From: Ligustrum vulgare
Lineage: Eukaryota; Streptophyta; Magnoliopsida; Lamiales; Oleaceae
DNA length: 64,000 bases
Direction: 5' to 3'
Assembly: GCA_963555705.1 (NCBI GenBank)
Contig: OY743174.1
Span: 24,275,108-24,339,107, forward strand
Position numbers and translations under genes: made by a program. Within the stretch, counting starts at the first letter, position 1. Each line of letters begins with the position of its first letter. Under the pieces are notes generated by a model that saw only the letters and a program-made list of their open reading frames with translations, had not been told where the DNA came from and did not search any database. Below are positions 12,210-24,647 of the stretch, piece after piece.

Positions 12210-12385
12210 CACTACAAAAAAAAAAAAAAAAAGACTTTTTCCGACGGAAAAATTCGTCGGCAAAAGATCATTTTTTGTTGGAAATGCCTTTTTCCGATGG
12301 ACTTCAACCCGTCGAAAATTTGTCAGAGAAACCCTGGTTGGTAATATTTTTCGATGAAAAATTACGAGCCGTCGGAAACTTCAGA
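12210..12385. mobile_element. Terminal fragment of a CACTA (En/Spm) transposon
   Basis: Begins CACTACAAAAAA directly after TAG (a possible half of a 3-bp duplication). Subterminal words of the TTTTTCCGACGGAAAAATTC type and diverged copies follow in both orientations (CCGATGG, CCCGTCG, GCCGTCGG). This arrangement is typical of CACTA ends in plants. The other end and any transposase are absent. Confidence 0.65.
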
Positions 12386-12389
12386 TAGC

Positions 12390-13278
12390 CCGACAAGGCT
12401 CTCAACCTCGACCACATGAATATCACCCAATATTATATTTTATATCCTCGAGGAAGACCTCAACCTCGACCACCATAAACCTGAGGATGACCTCAAGCCT
12501 AAACACATGAATATTACCCCATATTACTCTTGATACCATCGAGGATGTCCTCAACTCCGACAATCATTTATACCCCGAGCATATCCTTTATCCTCATCCC
12601 CGAGCACTTGAATATTTAGCCACGTCATATCTTGGTATCCCCGAGCAACATATGAACCTCGAGGTCGAGCACTTGAACATTACACCATATACAATATCGA
12701 GAACCCCGAGGACCCTGATGAGATTATAACCCCGATCACACTCAAAATGCCTATGATGAAAACGTTGCCCTGACCACTCATAATACCCCAAGGATAGAAT
12801 ACCTCGAGGAGATATATCTCACCAAAAAGGTGCATGATGTGCTCGGGGTACGTGATACTCTGGTCACGCCTCTCGTTGATCGGGCATGATATGATCTAAC
12901 ACGTGTAGTCTACAGCCTCCTAATCTCTATAGAACTCATCTTCCAACAAAATCCTATCTGGGACTTACAACCTTATCCCTAATAATTAGAAAGATGATTC
13001 CCAAAAGGACTCATGCCTAATTTCAAGCACCTTAGTCTTACAAGGATTCAATTACACACCTCTATAAATACTCGCATCTCAATCACAATTCAGGTACACA
13101 ATTATTATTATAGTTCATAGCCTCTTGCATCAATATTTTCTCTCCATTTACTGACTTAAGAATCGGAGGGGCGATGAGGTCACACCTCACCGCCTTTGTT
13201 TCAGGTATTCAAAGATCCAGATCGTGCTTGTTCCCTGCTCAAGTTCGAAATATTTCAGGTGCAAATTTTTAGCATCAT
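12390..13278 (+). repeat. Solo or truncated LTR resembling Tat-type gypsy LTRs
   Basis: C- and CCTCGAGG-rich U3-like sequence, a TATA-like word (CTATAAATACT, about 13062), and a 3' part with GGGGCGATGAGGTC. It ends TTTTTAGCATCA, closely paralleling the LTR end of the Tat element at 56840 (TTTTTACAGCATCA). No primer-binding site or coding region follows, so it is a solo LTR or a fragment. The left boundary is uncertain. Confidence 0.5.
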
Positions 13279-13405
13279 CATACGCTATTCATTTTTTTTA
13301 AAAAAATTTTTTTTGCATTTAATCGAGCAATTATATTGGAAACAAAATACAACTTTATGAAATAAAATCTAAAATTACGTTATAATTTGTAAAATACGGT
13401 AGTCA

Positions 13406-13414
13406 TTATTTATT

Positions 13415-13501
<87 letters not shown>
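13406..13501. repeat. (TTA)n / (TTTA)n microsatellite
   Basis: Several TTTA units followed by about 25 uninterrupted TTA units. Confidence 0.95.
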
Positions 13502-13813
13502 GCAATTAAAAGGGTTGCTAGCCATCCAATTCTCCTGAATTATAACACCATTTGAAATAGTTATTTATTACCAAAATTATTTATTTCAAAGCATATTTAC
13601 TATTCGATCTACCTTGAAACAATAATGTTAATTTTGAAACAATAATGTTAATTTTTATATTATTGGTATTCCCTATTTTTCACGAATGTGTAATTAAAGA
13701 AAACTTGATTTAATTACTAAATACGTGTATTAAGTAATTTATTAAGTTTAATTAAATTATGAAAATATTTAATGAAGAAAAATATTTCTTATTTTTGAGA
13801 AAAAACATTTTAT

Positions 13814-14990
13814 TGTTGGAAAGATAATGATCAAGAAATGTTGATATTGATTTGATCATAATCTCGAAAATATTGATATTGATTTCGAAATCTTGATCTT
13901 GTTATTTTGGTAAAATTCTTGATAATATATTGTGATTATTCTTGACACGCAAGCTTATCCAAGATATGGTAAGTGTCTTCTTAATATGATCAAGAATATT
14001 TCAATCTTATCTTTGCATATGATAAGATCATCATCTTGATAAGGGTCGAGCTTATCTACACATGGAAAGATTTGTTGGACGAAAATCTATGTTGTGAAAA
14101 TCCTTCATAAGGTCGAAAATTTAATGATAAAATTTGATGGTAAGATCTTTTAAGATTTATCATTATCCTTTTTTATGGTAAGATTTATTTAAGGATAATT
14201 ATCTTATCTTTTCTAATTGTCTCTACTATATTTTGCAGGTATTAGAGATCTTGTACAATAAGGAAACTTGGGAGTCAAGGAAACCTAATTGCACTTTAAA
14301 TAGGAGGAAAACGGGATGTTTTCAGAAGACATGAAAAGATATAAAGTTCGTGTGGAGCTTATCAATATACACGTCCACTTTAGAAGTCTTGAATCTTTAT
14401 TTTCGCGTGGTGCAAAAATAATTAAAACTTCAATAGTGTGTGACTTCAATACTCCGGCAGGAGGATTCAATCACTTAGAGAAGGAAAGAATTTCAGCTTG
14501 AAGATCAAACGGGAGGTTTGGATCAAGATCGAACGGGAGTTCGTGTTGCTGAAAAGTGTTGCAGAGTCAAAGAAAACTACTGAAGAGTGGTGGGATGCCA
14601 GCTTACATTACATGCCACAGAAGGATCAGGAAGTGATCTATTTCTTGGATGTTTGATAAAGTCTATGCGTAGATTTATCCTGTAGTTTAGATTGATCTGT
14701 ATAAATTCTTTCCTTATATAGTGATAGGTTTTTGTTCGCAGGATGCGAACCATGGGTTTTCCCTGTTAGGGTTTTTCCCACGTTAAGCTCAAATTATTGT
14801 ATTCTTGTCCATTTACAATTCCGCACAATTTATTCTTGTTGTTTACGTTTTACTTTCCAGACGAATCTGCCTGAGCAAGATTCATCTGGTACTGCGCTAA
14901 ACAAAACTTAATGATTTACTGTTAACTGATTACGGTCCAGACTTGTCTGTGACAATCTGTTTATACAATTTAGACAATCTCAAATTTTCA
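13814..14990 (+). repeat. 5' LTR of the copia element
   Basis: Starts TGTTGGAAAG and ends TTTTCA directly before a primer-binding site, so TG...CA termini and a length of about 1.18 kb. Without the 3' LTR the left boundary rests on the TGTTGG start alone. Confidence 0.6.
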
Positions 14991-15004
14991 ATTGGTATCA
15001 GAGC
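14991..15004 (+). other. Primer-binding site, initiator-Met tRNA type
   Basis: ATTGGTATCAGAGC directly follows the LTR. TGGTATCAGAGC is complementary to the 3' end of plant initiator Met tRNA, the usual copia primer. Confidence 0.9.
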
Positions 15005-15040
15005 GGGTTTACTTCTAGAAAGTGAGATCCGGTTGTCTAA

Positions 15041-17556
15041 ATGGAAAAATCTGCATCTCTTAGGCCACCTCTATTAACTGGTAGTAACTATGCATATTGG
15101 AAAATCTGTATGAAAATTTTTATTCAATCTATTGACGAACGTTGTTAGACTTCTGTTCTTGAAGGTTACACAGCACCCACTGTCACTGCTGGAGTTGTTG
15201 TTACAACTATAGCTAGAAGTGCTTATACTGCAGATGAATTAGCTAATGCAAATTGGAATTCTAAGGCACTTAACGCTATTGTTTCTTTGGTTGATCCAGG
15301 TCAATTCAGACTCATCTCCTCCTTAAGGACCGCCAAGGAAGCATGGGATGCTTTGAGGATAGCAAATGAAGGAACTAATGCTGTCAAAACCTCCAAGCTG
15401 CAGATGATCACTCTAAAGTTTGAACAAGTATCTATGGATGAGAAAGAAGACTTCAAAAGCTTCTACGCCAGATTGAGTGATCTCACCGACTCAGCTGAAG
15501 CTCTTGGGAAAGCCTATCCAAATGATAAGATTGTACAAAAAATCCTTAGATCTTTACTAGACAGGTTCCATGCAAAAGTGGCAGCAATTGAAGAAAGCAA
15601 GGATCTTTCAACCATGCAAGTTGAGGAACTTGTAGGGTCATTGATGACTTATGAGTTAAATCTGGCCCGAAGAAAGAAAGAAAAATCACCAGGGATTGCC
15701 TTCAAGACGAACAGTACCAATCCAGACGACTCTAGCAAGACTGATGAAGATGAAATTTTCGTACTTCTCACCAGAAAATTTAAAAAGTTCCTCAATGGCA
15801 AACAAAAAGAAAGATTCACAAATCTTCAAGGCCAGAATCAAAAATCGCAAAAACAGTGGAGGAAAAGCAATTTTTATCCTAAAAATAATGCTAATTCGTC
15901 TGAAGGAAAGCCTAAGAGTTGAATTCAATGCAGAGAATGTGAAGGATATGGACACATTGCAGCTGATTGTCCTAATACTCAAAAGAAGACCAAGGGAAGG
16001 AAGACCATGAATGTTACATGGAGTGATGGAGACTCAAATGAATCTGAATCTAAATCAGACAGCAGTAATTTTGAAAAACAGGTAACTAACCTTACTGTTT
16101 TACAACTATTTGGTGCTGAATCTGGTAACTCTTCTTATGCAGATGAATCTGGACCAAACACTGAAAACTTGAGAAAGGAACTTCAAGATGCAGAAGAGAA
16201 GATCCAACTGTTGCAGGCCTTTGCTGAGCACAGCAGGGAACGACAACTGGACGTATCTGCAGTCTCAGATATTGAACAAAATGATGTAAGAAGGTTAAGT
16301 TCAGAACTTGCTAAAGCACAAGACAAAATCAAGAAGCTGGCACTTAGATCTGTCCAGCTTGATGAAATCCTGAACAGTGGCAGACCTGTCAGCTTAAAAA
16401 AAAGTCTTGGATATGAAGGTAAAGGTAAAAATCATGACCATAAAATAAATTTTGTAAGAGAATCTGGATACAGATACATGGAACAAAATAGAAATTATAC
16501 AGATGCATCTACCTCTCATCATCATCAATACAATGCGACGGGAACTCAAAACTCACATCCAGCCAGGAACTATACAAGAAGACAATTTCAGCCGAATCTA
16601 TACAAGCCAGATGCGTCTGTCCATCAGAACGGCAGAAAATTTCAACATCGACAGAGTCGGCAGGATACATCTGTTTTTCAGGTATTCTGTAATTTTTATG
16701 CTAAATCTGGTCATGATGTATTTAGGTGTCATGAGTACTTGAAATTAATCAATTCACACAAAAGAAGACTTATTTCTAGACAAGAGAAGAAAATTCAGAC
16801 TAATGCTTATGTAGTTCAATTATCTTTGAGTGCTTTAATTCCTAACACGTGGTATTTTGATAGTGGATGTTCTAGACACATGACAGGTGATCTCTCTCTA
16901 CTAACACATTTTGAAAAAGGCAAAACAGGTGGTGTTACATTTGGTGATGGCCAAAAGGGTAAGATAGATGGATCTGGTATCATCAACATCAAGGGATTGC
17001 CTACATTAACAAATTTCTTGTATGTTATAGGGCTTAAGGCAAATTTGATCAGTGTAGGACAATTGTATGATGATAACTTGCTTGTCATGTTTTCAAAAGA
17101 ATATTTCAAGGTTTTAAGTTGTGACAAGAAGTCTAACCCATTAAAAAGTGTTTTATTTAAGGCAGTTAGATCTAGAGACAAATGTTATACACTTGAGAGT
17201 CACGTGACTTGCAATTCTGTTAAGACCAAAAATGAGAAATTGTGGCATAACAGATTAGGACATCTAAACAGCCATGATCTCATGAAGCTGACCAGACTAC
17301 AGGCTGTGAGAGACTTACCCAGTATAAACAATATTCTAGATGAAATCTGTGGTGATTGTCAAAAGGGTAAGCAAATCAAAAGTCAACACAAATCAGGTAC
17401 ATCTGTTAATACCTCTCATATACTTGAACTAATTCACATGGATTTGATGGGTCCTATCCAAAAGGAAAGTATTGGTGGCAAGATGTATATTTATGTGTGT
17501 GTTGATGATTTCTCCAGATACACCTGGGTCATGTTTATTCGGGATAAATCTGATAC
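15041..17556 (+). pseudogene. copia gag-protease-integrase reading frame, interrupted
   Basis: One frame runs from ATG 15041 to the break at 17556, with only two internal stops: TAG at 15146 and TGA at 15920. Domains in order: gag (to about 15915); a CCHC knuckle just after the second stop (CRECEGYGHIAADC); a coiled-coil Glu/Lys segment near 16170-16380; protease with WYFDSGCSRHMTGD near 16852; the GAG-pre-integrase motif LWHNRLGHLNSHDLMKL near 17240; and the start of the integrase core (HMDLMGPI, then VDDFSRYTWVMFIRDKSDT). Coding after 17556 belongs to the inserted LTR. RT and RNase H are absent. The element cannot move by itself. Confidence 0.88.
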
Positions 17557-18471
17557 TGTAGCGCCCCGAGTTCTAAATACCCGGTTCACCACGTCATCGT
17601 CTGATCTAACTTTTCAAATAATATTTTTGCGGAAGAAATAACTGAAATTCATTTTTGGCAACATTAAATAAACTGTAATGGTCGATAAAATTGAAAACAT
17701 TTATGAAACAATTCGAAATAATAAGTCAAGCCATTAATATTGTAAAGTAATTGACAATGTCATAATTTCTCAAATAACTGAAATTCTCAAAATTATCCAA
17801 TGTTTGGAAATACGGAAATAATTAAAATAAGGTTTTCAACCATTTAACGTCTATTGCCACAATCATCCATCACTTGCCACCCTCTTCGAGATCTGCAAAT
17901 GTTGTTAAAATAGACATGAGCATTTCATAGAAATACCCAGTAGACTCATCGCCCATTAATTAATCTACAATATAATTGAATACATAAATGCAAGCTCTTT
18001 AGAAACATAGGGTGTGGGTAGTCTCTTCTTGTGCATTAAATCACGGGGCTTCTCTTTGAAAAATCATAGGCTCTTTAAAATCATTGGGTGTGGGTAGTCT
18101 CGTCTCGTGCACTTAAGGCACGTATGTTATGCATAACATCATCATTTATCTTGCAAGATATTCTCTTATTTCTTTCTCATGCATAAAGCAAGTAAGTTAT
18201 GACAAGCATAACAACATAATTATTTCCGAAGAAATAAATTATCGTCTCTTTTCATAAAAATGACTTTCACATAAGTCACATAACATACACATTCACATGC
18301 AATCATAATTTAAATCAATTAATAGGGGCGAGTCTACCTTAAACTTGACGAGTGCAAAGTTGAGCGGGAAACGACTTCAATTCTTTAATTCTCCGTACGC
18401 TTCGTCTAGCCAATTAGAAGGTTAAGTCGAATTAGCCTTTTGAAATTTATAGTTAAAATGATAAATTACAA

Positions 18472-18860
18472 TTTGGGGACTGAAATTGATGATTTGAAAG
18501 TTGGGGGATTAAAATGAGTAATTTGAAAGTTGAGGGACTAAAATGAATACTTTGAAAGTTGAGGGACTAAAATGAGTAATTTGAAAGTTGATGGACTAAA
18601 ATGAGTACTTTGAAAGTTGAGGGACTAAAATGAATACTTTTCAAACTTGAGGGACTAAAATGTAATTTTTTTAAAAGTTGGGTCGAAACTCAAAATAAAT
18701 ATTAAATTGTAGGGCTTGAAATAAGTGATTTTAAAAATGAAGGGCTGATTAAAAATCATTTAAAAACTTAAGGACTGAAATATAAGTTTTTAAAACTATA
18801 GGGACTGATTTAAATCATTTTGCAAACATAGGGACCAAAGTGCAATTTCTGAAAAATAAA
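18472..18860. repeat. Tandem repeat, unit about 30 bp, inside the gypsy-1 LTR
   Basis: Repeated words of the form GAGGGACTAAAATGA followed by GTAATTTGAAAGTT or ATACTTTGAAAGTT. There are about seven clear copies to 18665 and more degenerate ones (AGGGCT, AGGACTGAAAT, AGGGACTGATTT) after that. Confidence 0.85.
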
Positions 18861-18884
18861 ATATATTAAAAATCAAAACCTTTA

Positions 18885-18906
18885 CTCTCTCTCTCTCTCT
18901 CTCTCA
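18885..18906. repeat. (CT)n microsatellite in the gypsy-1 LTR
   Basis: An uninterrupted CT dinucleotide run ends just before a G/A-rich segment. Confidence 0.85.
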
Positions 18907-20159
18907 TTACCGGTAGCAGAGGAGACGAGGGGGAGAGGGGAAGGGCGCGACGAAGTCGGTCTTCAACCGGTGATTTTCCGGCGCAAGGTGGCGGCCAAGA
19001 CAAGGTTCAATTTTTGGTAAGTTTCGTACGAGTTTGGTGCGAAAATCGAGGCGAAGTCGCGGCTTAGATCGCGATTTTTCGGCGAAGAGGGCGGCGGTCG
19101 AGGTTAGTAGTTGGGGGAAACCTATTCCTTTTGTTTTTGGGTTTTTGGGTTTGATTTGTGGTTGGTTTGGGACTAGAGGGGATTGCGACTGGGCTGTTGT
19201 GCGGTGGTGATGATGGTGGTGCCGGTGGGTTGTGGTTGGGCAGTGGTGATTGAGGTGGCGGGTGATGATGATGCTGATGATGCTGAAAGTGGCGGTGACG
19301 GTGGTTGCAGGTGGGTTGACTGGCTGGGTTGAAGTTGAAGGGGTTGTGCAGGTGGTTGGGTTTGGCAGCTGCAGTGGCTGGGATGGAGATGGAGGTGGTG
19401 ATGGTTGTTTGGCAATGGTGGCTGGACGGTTGCATTTGGTGGTGGCAGTGAAGTGGTTGTGGTGTGGTGCCTGCGTGTGGTGCCTGCAAGGTTGTGGACT
19501 GGTGGTGTGTGTGTTGATGGCGGTATAGGTGATGGCTGAATGGTGGTTTGTGATTGAGGTGAGTTGGATTCTGGCTATGGTGATGATGATGGTGGTGAGT
19601 GGCGTGATGGTGATGGTGTGATGAGTTGCTGCTGAATGGAGGTGCTGGAAATGATGGAAGTCGTGGGTTGGTTTGCTGAGAGGAGAGGCTGGGATGGTTT
19701 GAGTGGTGAGGTGATGCATAAAGAGGGGTTGGGAAATGGTGTTGAGGATGAATTATGAAGTGGGTTGGTGATGTAGAGTATGAGAATAGATAGGGTATGG
19801 GATTGATGTGATGGATGAGACTTGGTGGTGTGAAAACCTAGACAAGCATTGCACGTAGTTCGAGGAAAATTCGCACGCGAAATCAACTGGGTCGGAAGAA
19901 TGAAACTGATAAAATGAGATCAATGAACTTTGGAATTTAAAATGAGTTTGAAAATAATAATTTAAATAAATAATTAAAATAATAAAAATTTGGAAATTCG
20001 GAATTTAATTAAAATCGAATTGACTCGATATTTCTCGACTTGGCTAGACGAACGCGTCGCGACGTTAACGTAAAAATGGGTGAGATCGCAGCGACACGCT
20101 TTTCGAAACTTTGAAATAATTATTAAATTGCGTAAAAATTCTCGGTCGCTACAACCTTA

Positions 20160-21122
20160 CCCCCTTAAAATAAATTTGTCCTCGAAATTAAACTTACTTG
20201 ATCTATTCTTCTGGATACTTGGCTAGGATTTCATCTTCCTTTCCTCAAGTAGCATCATCATTATTGTGTCTACCCCACTGGACTTTGTCTAAAGGGATCT
20301 CTTTGTTTCTTAAGACATGGACTTTTCTCTCTACTATGCACATACGTGCCTCTTCATAAGTCAAATCTTTCTAAACTGAAATAGACTGATAATTCACCAA
20401 AAGACTAGGGTCTTGAACATACTTTCTCAAATAAGGAAACATGAAAGACATTGTGAACAGCTAAAAGTTCTGGTGGCGAAGTCAAACAATAAGCCACGTT
20501 ATCCACTTCTCTAGTATTTCAAATGGTCCGATGAAACAAGACCTTAATTTCCCGTTCTTGCCGAAACGAAAAGTACCCTTCATAGGAGTTACTTTCAAGA
20601 ACACTTTCTCTCTAATGTCAAACATTAAGTCTTTTATTCTTTGATCGGCATAACTTTTCTGTCTGTCTTGGGCAGCTTTAATCCCTAATCTGATCTTCTT
20701 GATAGCCTATACTGTTCTCTCACTTAATTCTGAACCCAATAATTTCTTCTCATTAACTTCATCCCACTCGATTGGCGATCGACATCGCCGTCCATACAAA
20801 GCTTCATAGGGTGACATATCAATGGTAGTCCGGAAACTGCTATTGTAGGCAAATTCCACCAATGGTATATGATTCTCGCAACTACCACTCAAATCTAGCA
20901 CACAGGCTCTAAGCATATCTTCCAGCGTCTGGATAGTGCGTTCGGACTGCCCGTCTGTCAGGGGATAGTAGGCAGTACTAAAATTTAATTTAGTACCCAT
21001 TGCCACATGTAAACTCTTCCAAATCTCAAGGGAAAATTCTTGGATCTCTATCTGAAAGATGGACACTAGCAATCCATGACATCGAACAACTTCTCTAATA
21101 TATATCTGTACCTCATACAAAG
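20160..21122 (-). pseudogene. gypsy-1 pol remnant: C-terminal integrase and chromodomain-like tail
   Basis: The clearest part is 20707-21120. It holds the second half of the integrase core (TAYYPLTDGQSERTIQTLED with the catalytic Glu, then FAYNSSFRTTIDMSPYEALY and GRRCRSPIEWDEV). Downstream to about 20170 the homology continues in broken frames (KSYADQRI, FGPFEILE-like, KEDEILAKYPEE-like tail). It is close to gypsy-2, so it is a chromovirus-type Ty3/gypsy element. Everything N-terminal of the mid-integrase is missing; the homology stops at about 21122. Confidence 0.8.
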
Positions 21123-24100
21123 CTATCGAAAAGACGCTTGATAGCTATTAAGTAGAACTCAATCAATCATCTGACATTATCCAACTTATTAACTCATTCG
21201 TTGACCTTCTATTTCCAACCCTTCAAGGATCTATACTGATATCGAACCCACGACATAAATATTAATTGTTCCAATGCTTAAACTAAAAATCAAGAAGATT
21301 GATTAAGAATAAAACCTTATGATCTCAAACATAGAGATGCGGTATCAATTCCAAAATATTGAGCACAACCCAAACTTGTCAGAATCTTTCTGAAAAGTTT
21401 CACATACGTAATCATTTCTAAACTAGACTGAAATTTCCTTTTCAAAATTGAAGAAATTCAAACTTAAATCCTTTAATCCAAAATATTTAAATCATGCATC
21501 AAGTACTTGATATCACATACTCATTCTAGCTGAGGACTAAGGTACTAACTTAAGGTATCATCATAAGAATCAGATATGATATTCTCAAATTTAAGAAACC
21601 TCACTAACTTCCCAATCTGAAGTTCAAGATTCAATTTTCCCTGTTCTCCCAAAACTTCAATTCATGTCATACTCTGAACAATACTCTGATTAAGTCTATC
21701 ACCATTAAATAAGACTTCTGTGAATCACATAGGATTTCTCATCAAGTTTACTTAACCCTAAGATACAATCACATTATAAGTAAAAGTCGCACAATTGATC
21801 ATCTCAGATTTTCCATTATTGTAGCCAAAATATTTTGCTCACATCTGAAGTACAACCGATAATAAGTAATCGAAACTGCATTACCAAAACTTAAATAAAT
21901 CCATATATCTTATGACTCAAAATGAAGATTCTCAATCGTAGGTAATATTTCACTATAATTCAATAATCCATCGAAATAAGATCAATTGACTCAATATATT
22001 CACAAAATTCATTCACGAGATAATCATAACATCCATTAACCGTCTAGTCACCATATCTTGTAGTAATCATGTAACATATCACTTATCATCGTATCATATG
22101 ACCTCAAATATTCATATCAATCTCTCTAAGATTACAGTATAATAACCATCATATCTATCACGTGAACCTTATACGTCAATCAGCTCACTAAGATTACATA
22201 TCAATCTCTCAAACTAAATAAATCATGGATTCTGCCATATGTCACTTTTCTACATACTACTCCATAATAAGTCATTACTGTGAAGTCTTATCCTCATTTT
22301 CCACACATTCTATCCACAAGGACAATTACATAAAATTTCACTTCTTATTTTCGAACTAAGATACCATCAGTAAAAATTTCCAAAACTTCAAGGTATGATC
22401 TCATCGTAAACTTTCCTCTAATCAGATGCATTACTTCTGCAATACTTGTACAAATCTAGGACCTGATAAAAATTTATTTCATCAAATAATTTCTCTCATG
22501 ATCTTCTAATATCATAATGAAAACTTAATGTACATCAGTGAATCATTCATACTACGAGGAAAACCCTGATTCATTTCCATGACTGAGATTCATCTTTCTT
22601 CGAATTCTACTTAGAATCAAATATAGCATAACTTATTCATAAAAAGTCAACTTACTTCATAATCTCAATACATCGTCACCTTCAGTTCTCACCGTAAGAG
22701 CAGTCACATTATTCCTTATAATTATCTCTTGTACCTTTTATATTCAAACAACCTTATGACCATCTCATCATTATCTCACATAATTTCAAACATTCAATCA
22801 CATGTCCTCAATTTCTCACGTTGAAATAAACGGTTACTCCTTTAAGGCATCTCACCATAAAGTATTTTCAATATCTCCCATTCATGATAACTAACTTTTC
22901 CAACTAATCATATTACATGTAAATAACCGAACCTTTAACACATCATCTACTCGATCAAATTCCAAAATAAATCAACAGTATTATCTCATATCCTCATAAT
23001 CTATAATATTCTCCAATACAAGTGATCATTTCTTACTAATAATCAATTCATTCCCAATAATTAATTAAGATTCTTCCCAATAACGCCATAATATTTGTCT
23101 TCACTCATCATTCAAAATATAACTTGACATTTCCCAAAGTATGCATCAAGTCATCACATAACTTCATTTATACTTTGACATCCTGTTAGTTGTATACATC
23201 ATCTTGTTTTTGAAATTGTGAAACAAGGAGAGCATTTCAATGTAACTATATCCATTACAAAAATGATCACACTTCGAAGAAGTCAAAAATATCTCGAAAA
23301 CCACTATCCCTTTTTATCATTTACTAAATCTCGCTTGCGGTGTAAATGAACTTGCAAGTCTAACCTCAATTCCCTTAGTGGGTTGTCTATCATACTATGC
23401 TCTTAACTCAAAATGATAAAATTCTAGGTAGAGTCTCCCTTATAATTTGGACTTATCCAACCCGTAGATATACTTCATAACCAACAATAACAACATGTAG
23501 TTACACTCCTCATCTGACCACAACGATTTAAATATTGTTAACAATTACAACAAACTTCAATTCCATAAAAAATATCCCAGAAATCAATTCATAATTCATC
23601 AACACAACAATTTCAAATCATAGTTTCCAACATCAAAATATCACTTCCTTCAATACATTAATTGGCTCAAAAGATCACTCCATGTCATACTTATAAAATA
23701 TATGCCACAAATCATAGTTCCAAAATTTAATCACAAGACCAAACTACATAATAAATTTCCTTTCAAAATAGAGGAATAATTCACTTACTCAAACACAATA
23801 TCCATTCCTTAATTCCCAATAATTAAGAATCAAAACTTTAAATCTCTAATTTCATAATTCTTCTCATAAAAGTCTCAATAGAATCATATTACTTATACTT
23901 TCATCATCTCATCACAATCTCATAAAACTGGCTTGATATTTCTCGTCGATTTACTGAAAAAGTTGACAATAAATGACTAATGAACTTTAGCAACAATTGC
24001 TTTAAAACCACTAGTCATGGCCTCATAATGCGCGGCACAATAGTCGATAGTATGGTCATATATCTTTACATGAGGTGTTGGTCTAAACGATAGATATTCC

Positions 24101-24585
24101 GAAAATATTGTCTAATCCATTCTGTTGACTTCTCGTAAATGGTGCCATGTCTAAAATCAATTATGCAAAGTCCAGTTAGGGTTCATCATTTCTAAGTTCG
24201 AGGAAAAAAATTATTATAAAGTCATTCTTAAATCATATTTTTCCCATTATGCTCAACAGTCGTTCTCTTTCTTTTCTTTTCTTTCTGATTTGGATACGAT
24301 TTCTCGTTATATTCCAAAACTCATTTCTTTCTTTCTTTCTTATTCGGATACAATCTCTTTCTCTTTCTCTTCATTCTTTCTCATAAATCATTATCATTAA
24401 AAGAAGTATCCGAAATACTGAAATAACGTTAAACATCATAAACTTCTTTACCTTGGAGTTGGTGGGACGAGTGATGGCAGTGGCAATCTTCATCGATAAT
24501 AATTAAATAATGAAAACTGTTTCTTGAAATTTCTTTTTGAAAATTTTCCAGTCTACAGAAACGTAGACTGGCTATAAACTAAGCT
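21123..24585 (-). other. 3.4-kb non-coding interior of gypsy-1
   Basis: Where gag, protease, RT and most of integrase should be there is AT-rich, C-rather-than-G-rich sequence with no ORF over 60 codons and no retroelement motif on either strand. It is bounded on the right by the outer end of the second LTR copy. It could be a replaced interior, as in large non-autonomous derivatives, or a foreign insertion. Confidence 0.55.
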
Positions 24586-24647
24586 GTAGCGCCCCGAGTT
24601 CTAAATATCCGGTTCACCACGTCATCTTCTGATCTAACTTTTCAAAT
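24586..24647 (-). repeat. Remnant of the 5' LTR of gypsy-1
   Basis: The 62 bp TGTAGCGCCCCGAG... to ...TTTTCAAATA match 17557-17618 almost base for base and stop abruptly at 24647/24648. The other roughly 2.5 kb of this LTR copy are gone. I see no standard primer-binding site on the inner side. Confidence 0.85.

Larger units (their letters stand above)
13814..17556 (+). mobile_element. Truncated Ty1/copia element (Maximus/SIRE-like)
   Basis: Layout: LTR, primer-binding site, gag, protease, and the N-terminal half of integrase. It is cut at 17556 by the end of another element's LTR. The rest of pol and the 3' LTR are not found anywhere in the window. The gag style (RPPLLTGSNYAYWK, IAAIEESKD-type block) and long LTR resemble the Maximus/SIRE lineage of plant copia elements. 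The lineage is an inference. Confidence 0.75.
17557..20153 (-). repeat. 3' LTR (about 2.6 kb) of gypsy-1
   Basis: Read on the minus strand it starts TGTAGCGACCGAG at 20153 and ends GGGGCGCTACA at 17557, so both ends carry TGTAGCG in inverted orientation. On its inner side is a polypurine tract (AAGGGGGTAAGGT, about 20154-20166). It interrupts the copia integrase. It contains a tandem repeat (about 18470-18860), a CT run and a strongly strand-skewed GGT/GTG-rich segment (about 19080-19860). Confidence 0.8.

Noticed and set aside
18907..19719. 270-codon minus-strand ORF rich in His, Thr and Pro
   Set aside because: It lies entirely in the gypsy-1 LTR and its composition follows the GGT/GTG skew of the DNA; two other frames over the same stretch are also open, so no coding constraint is shown.
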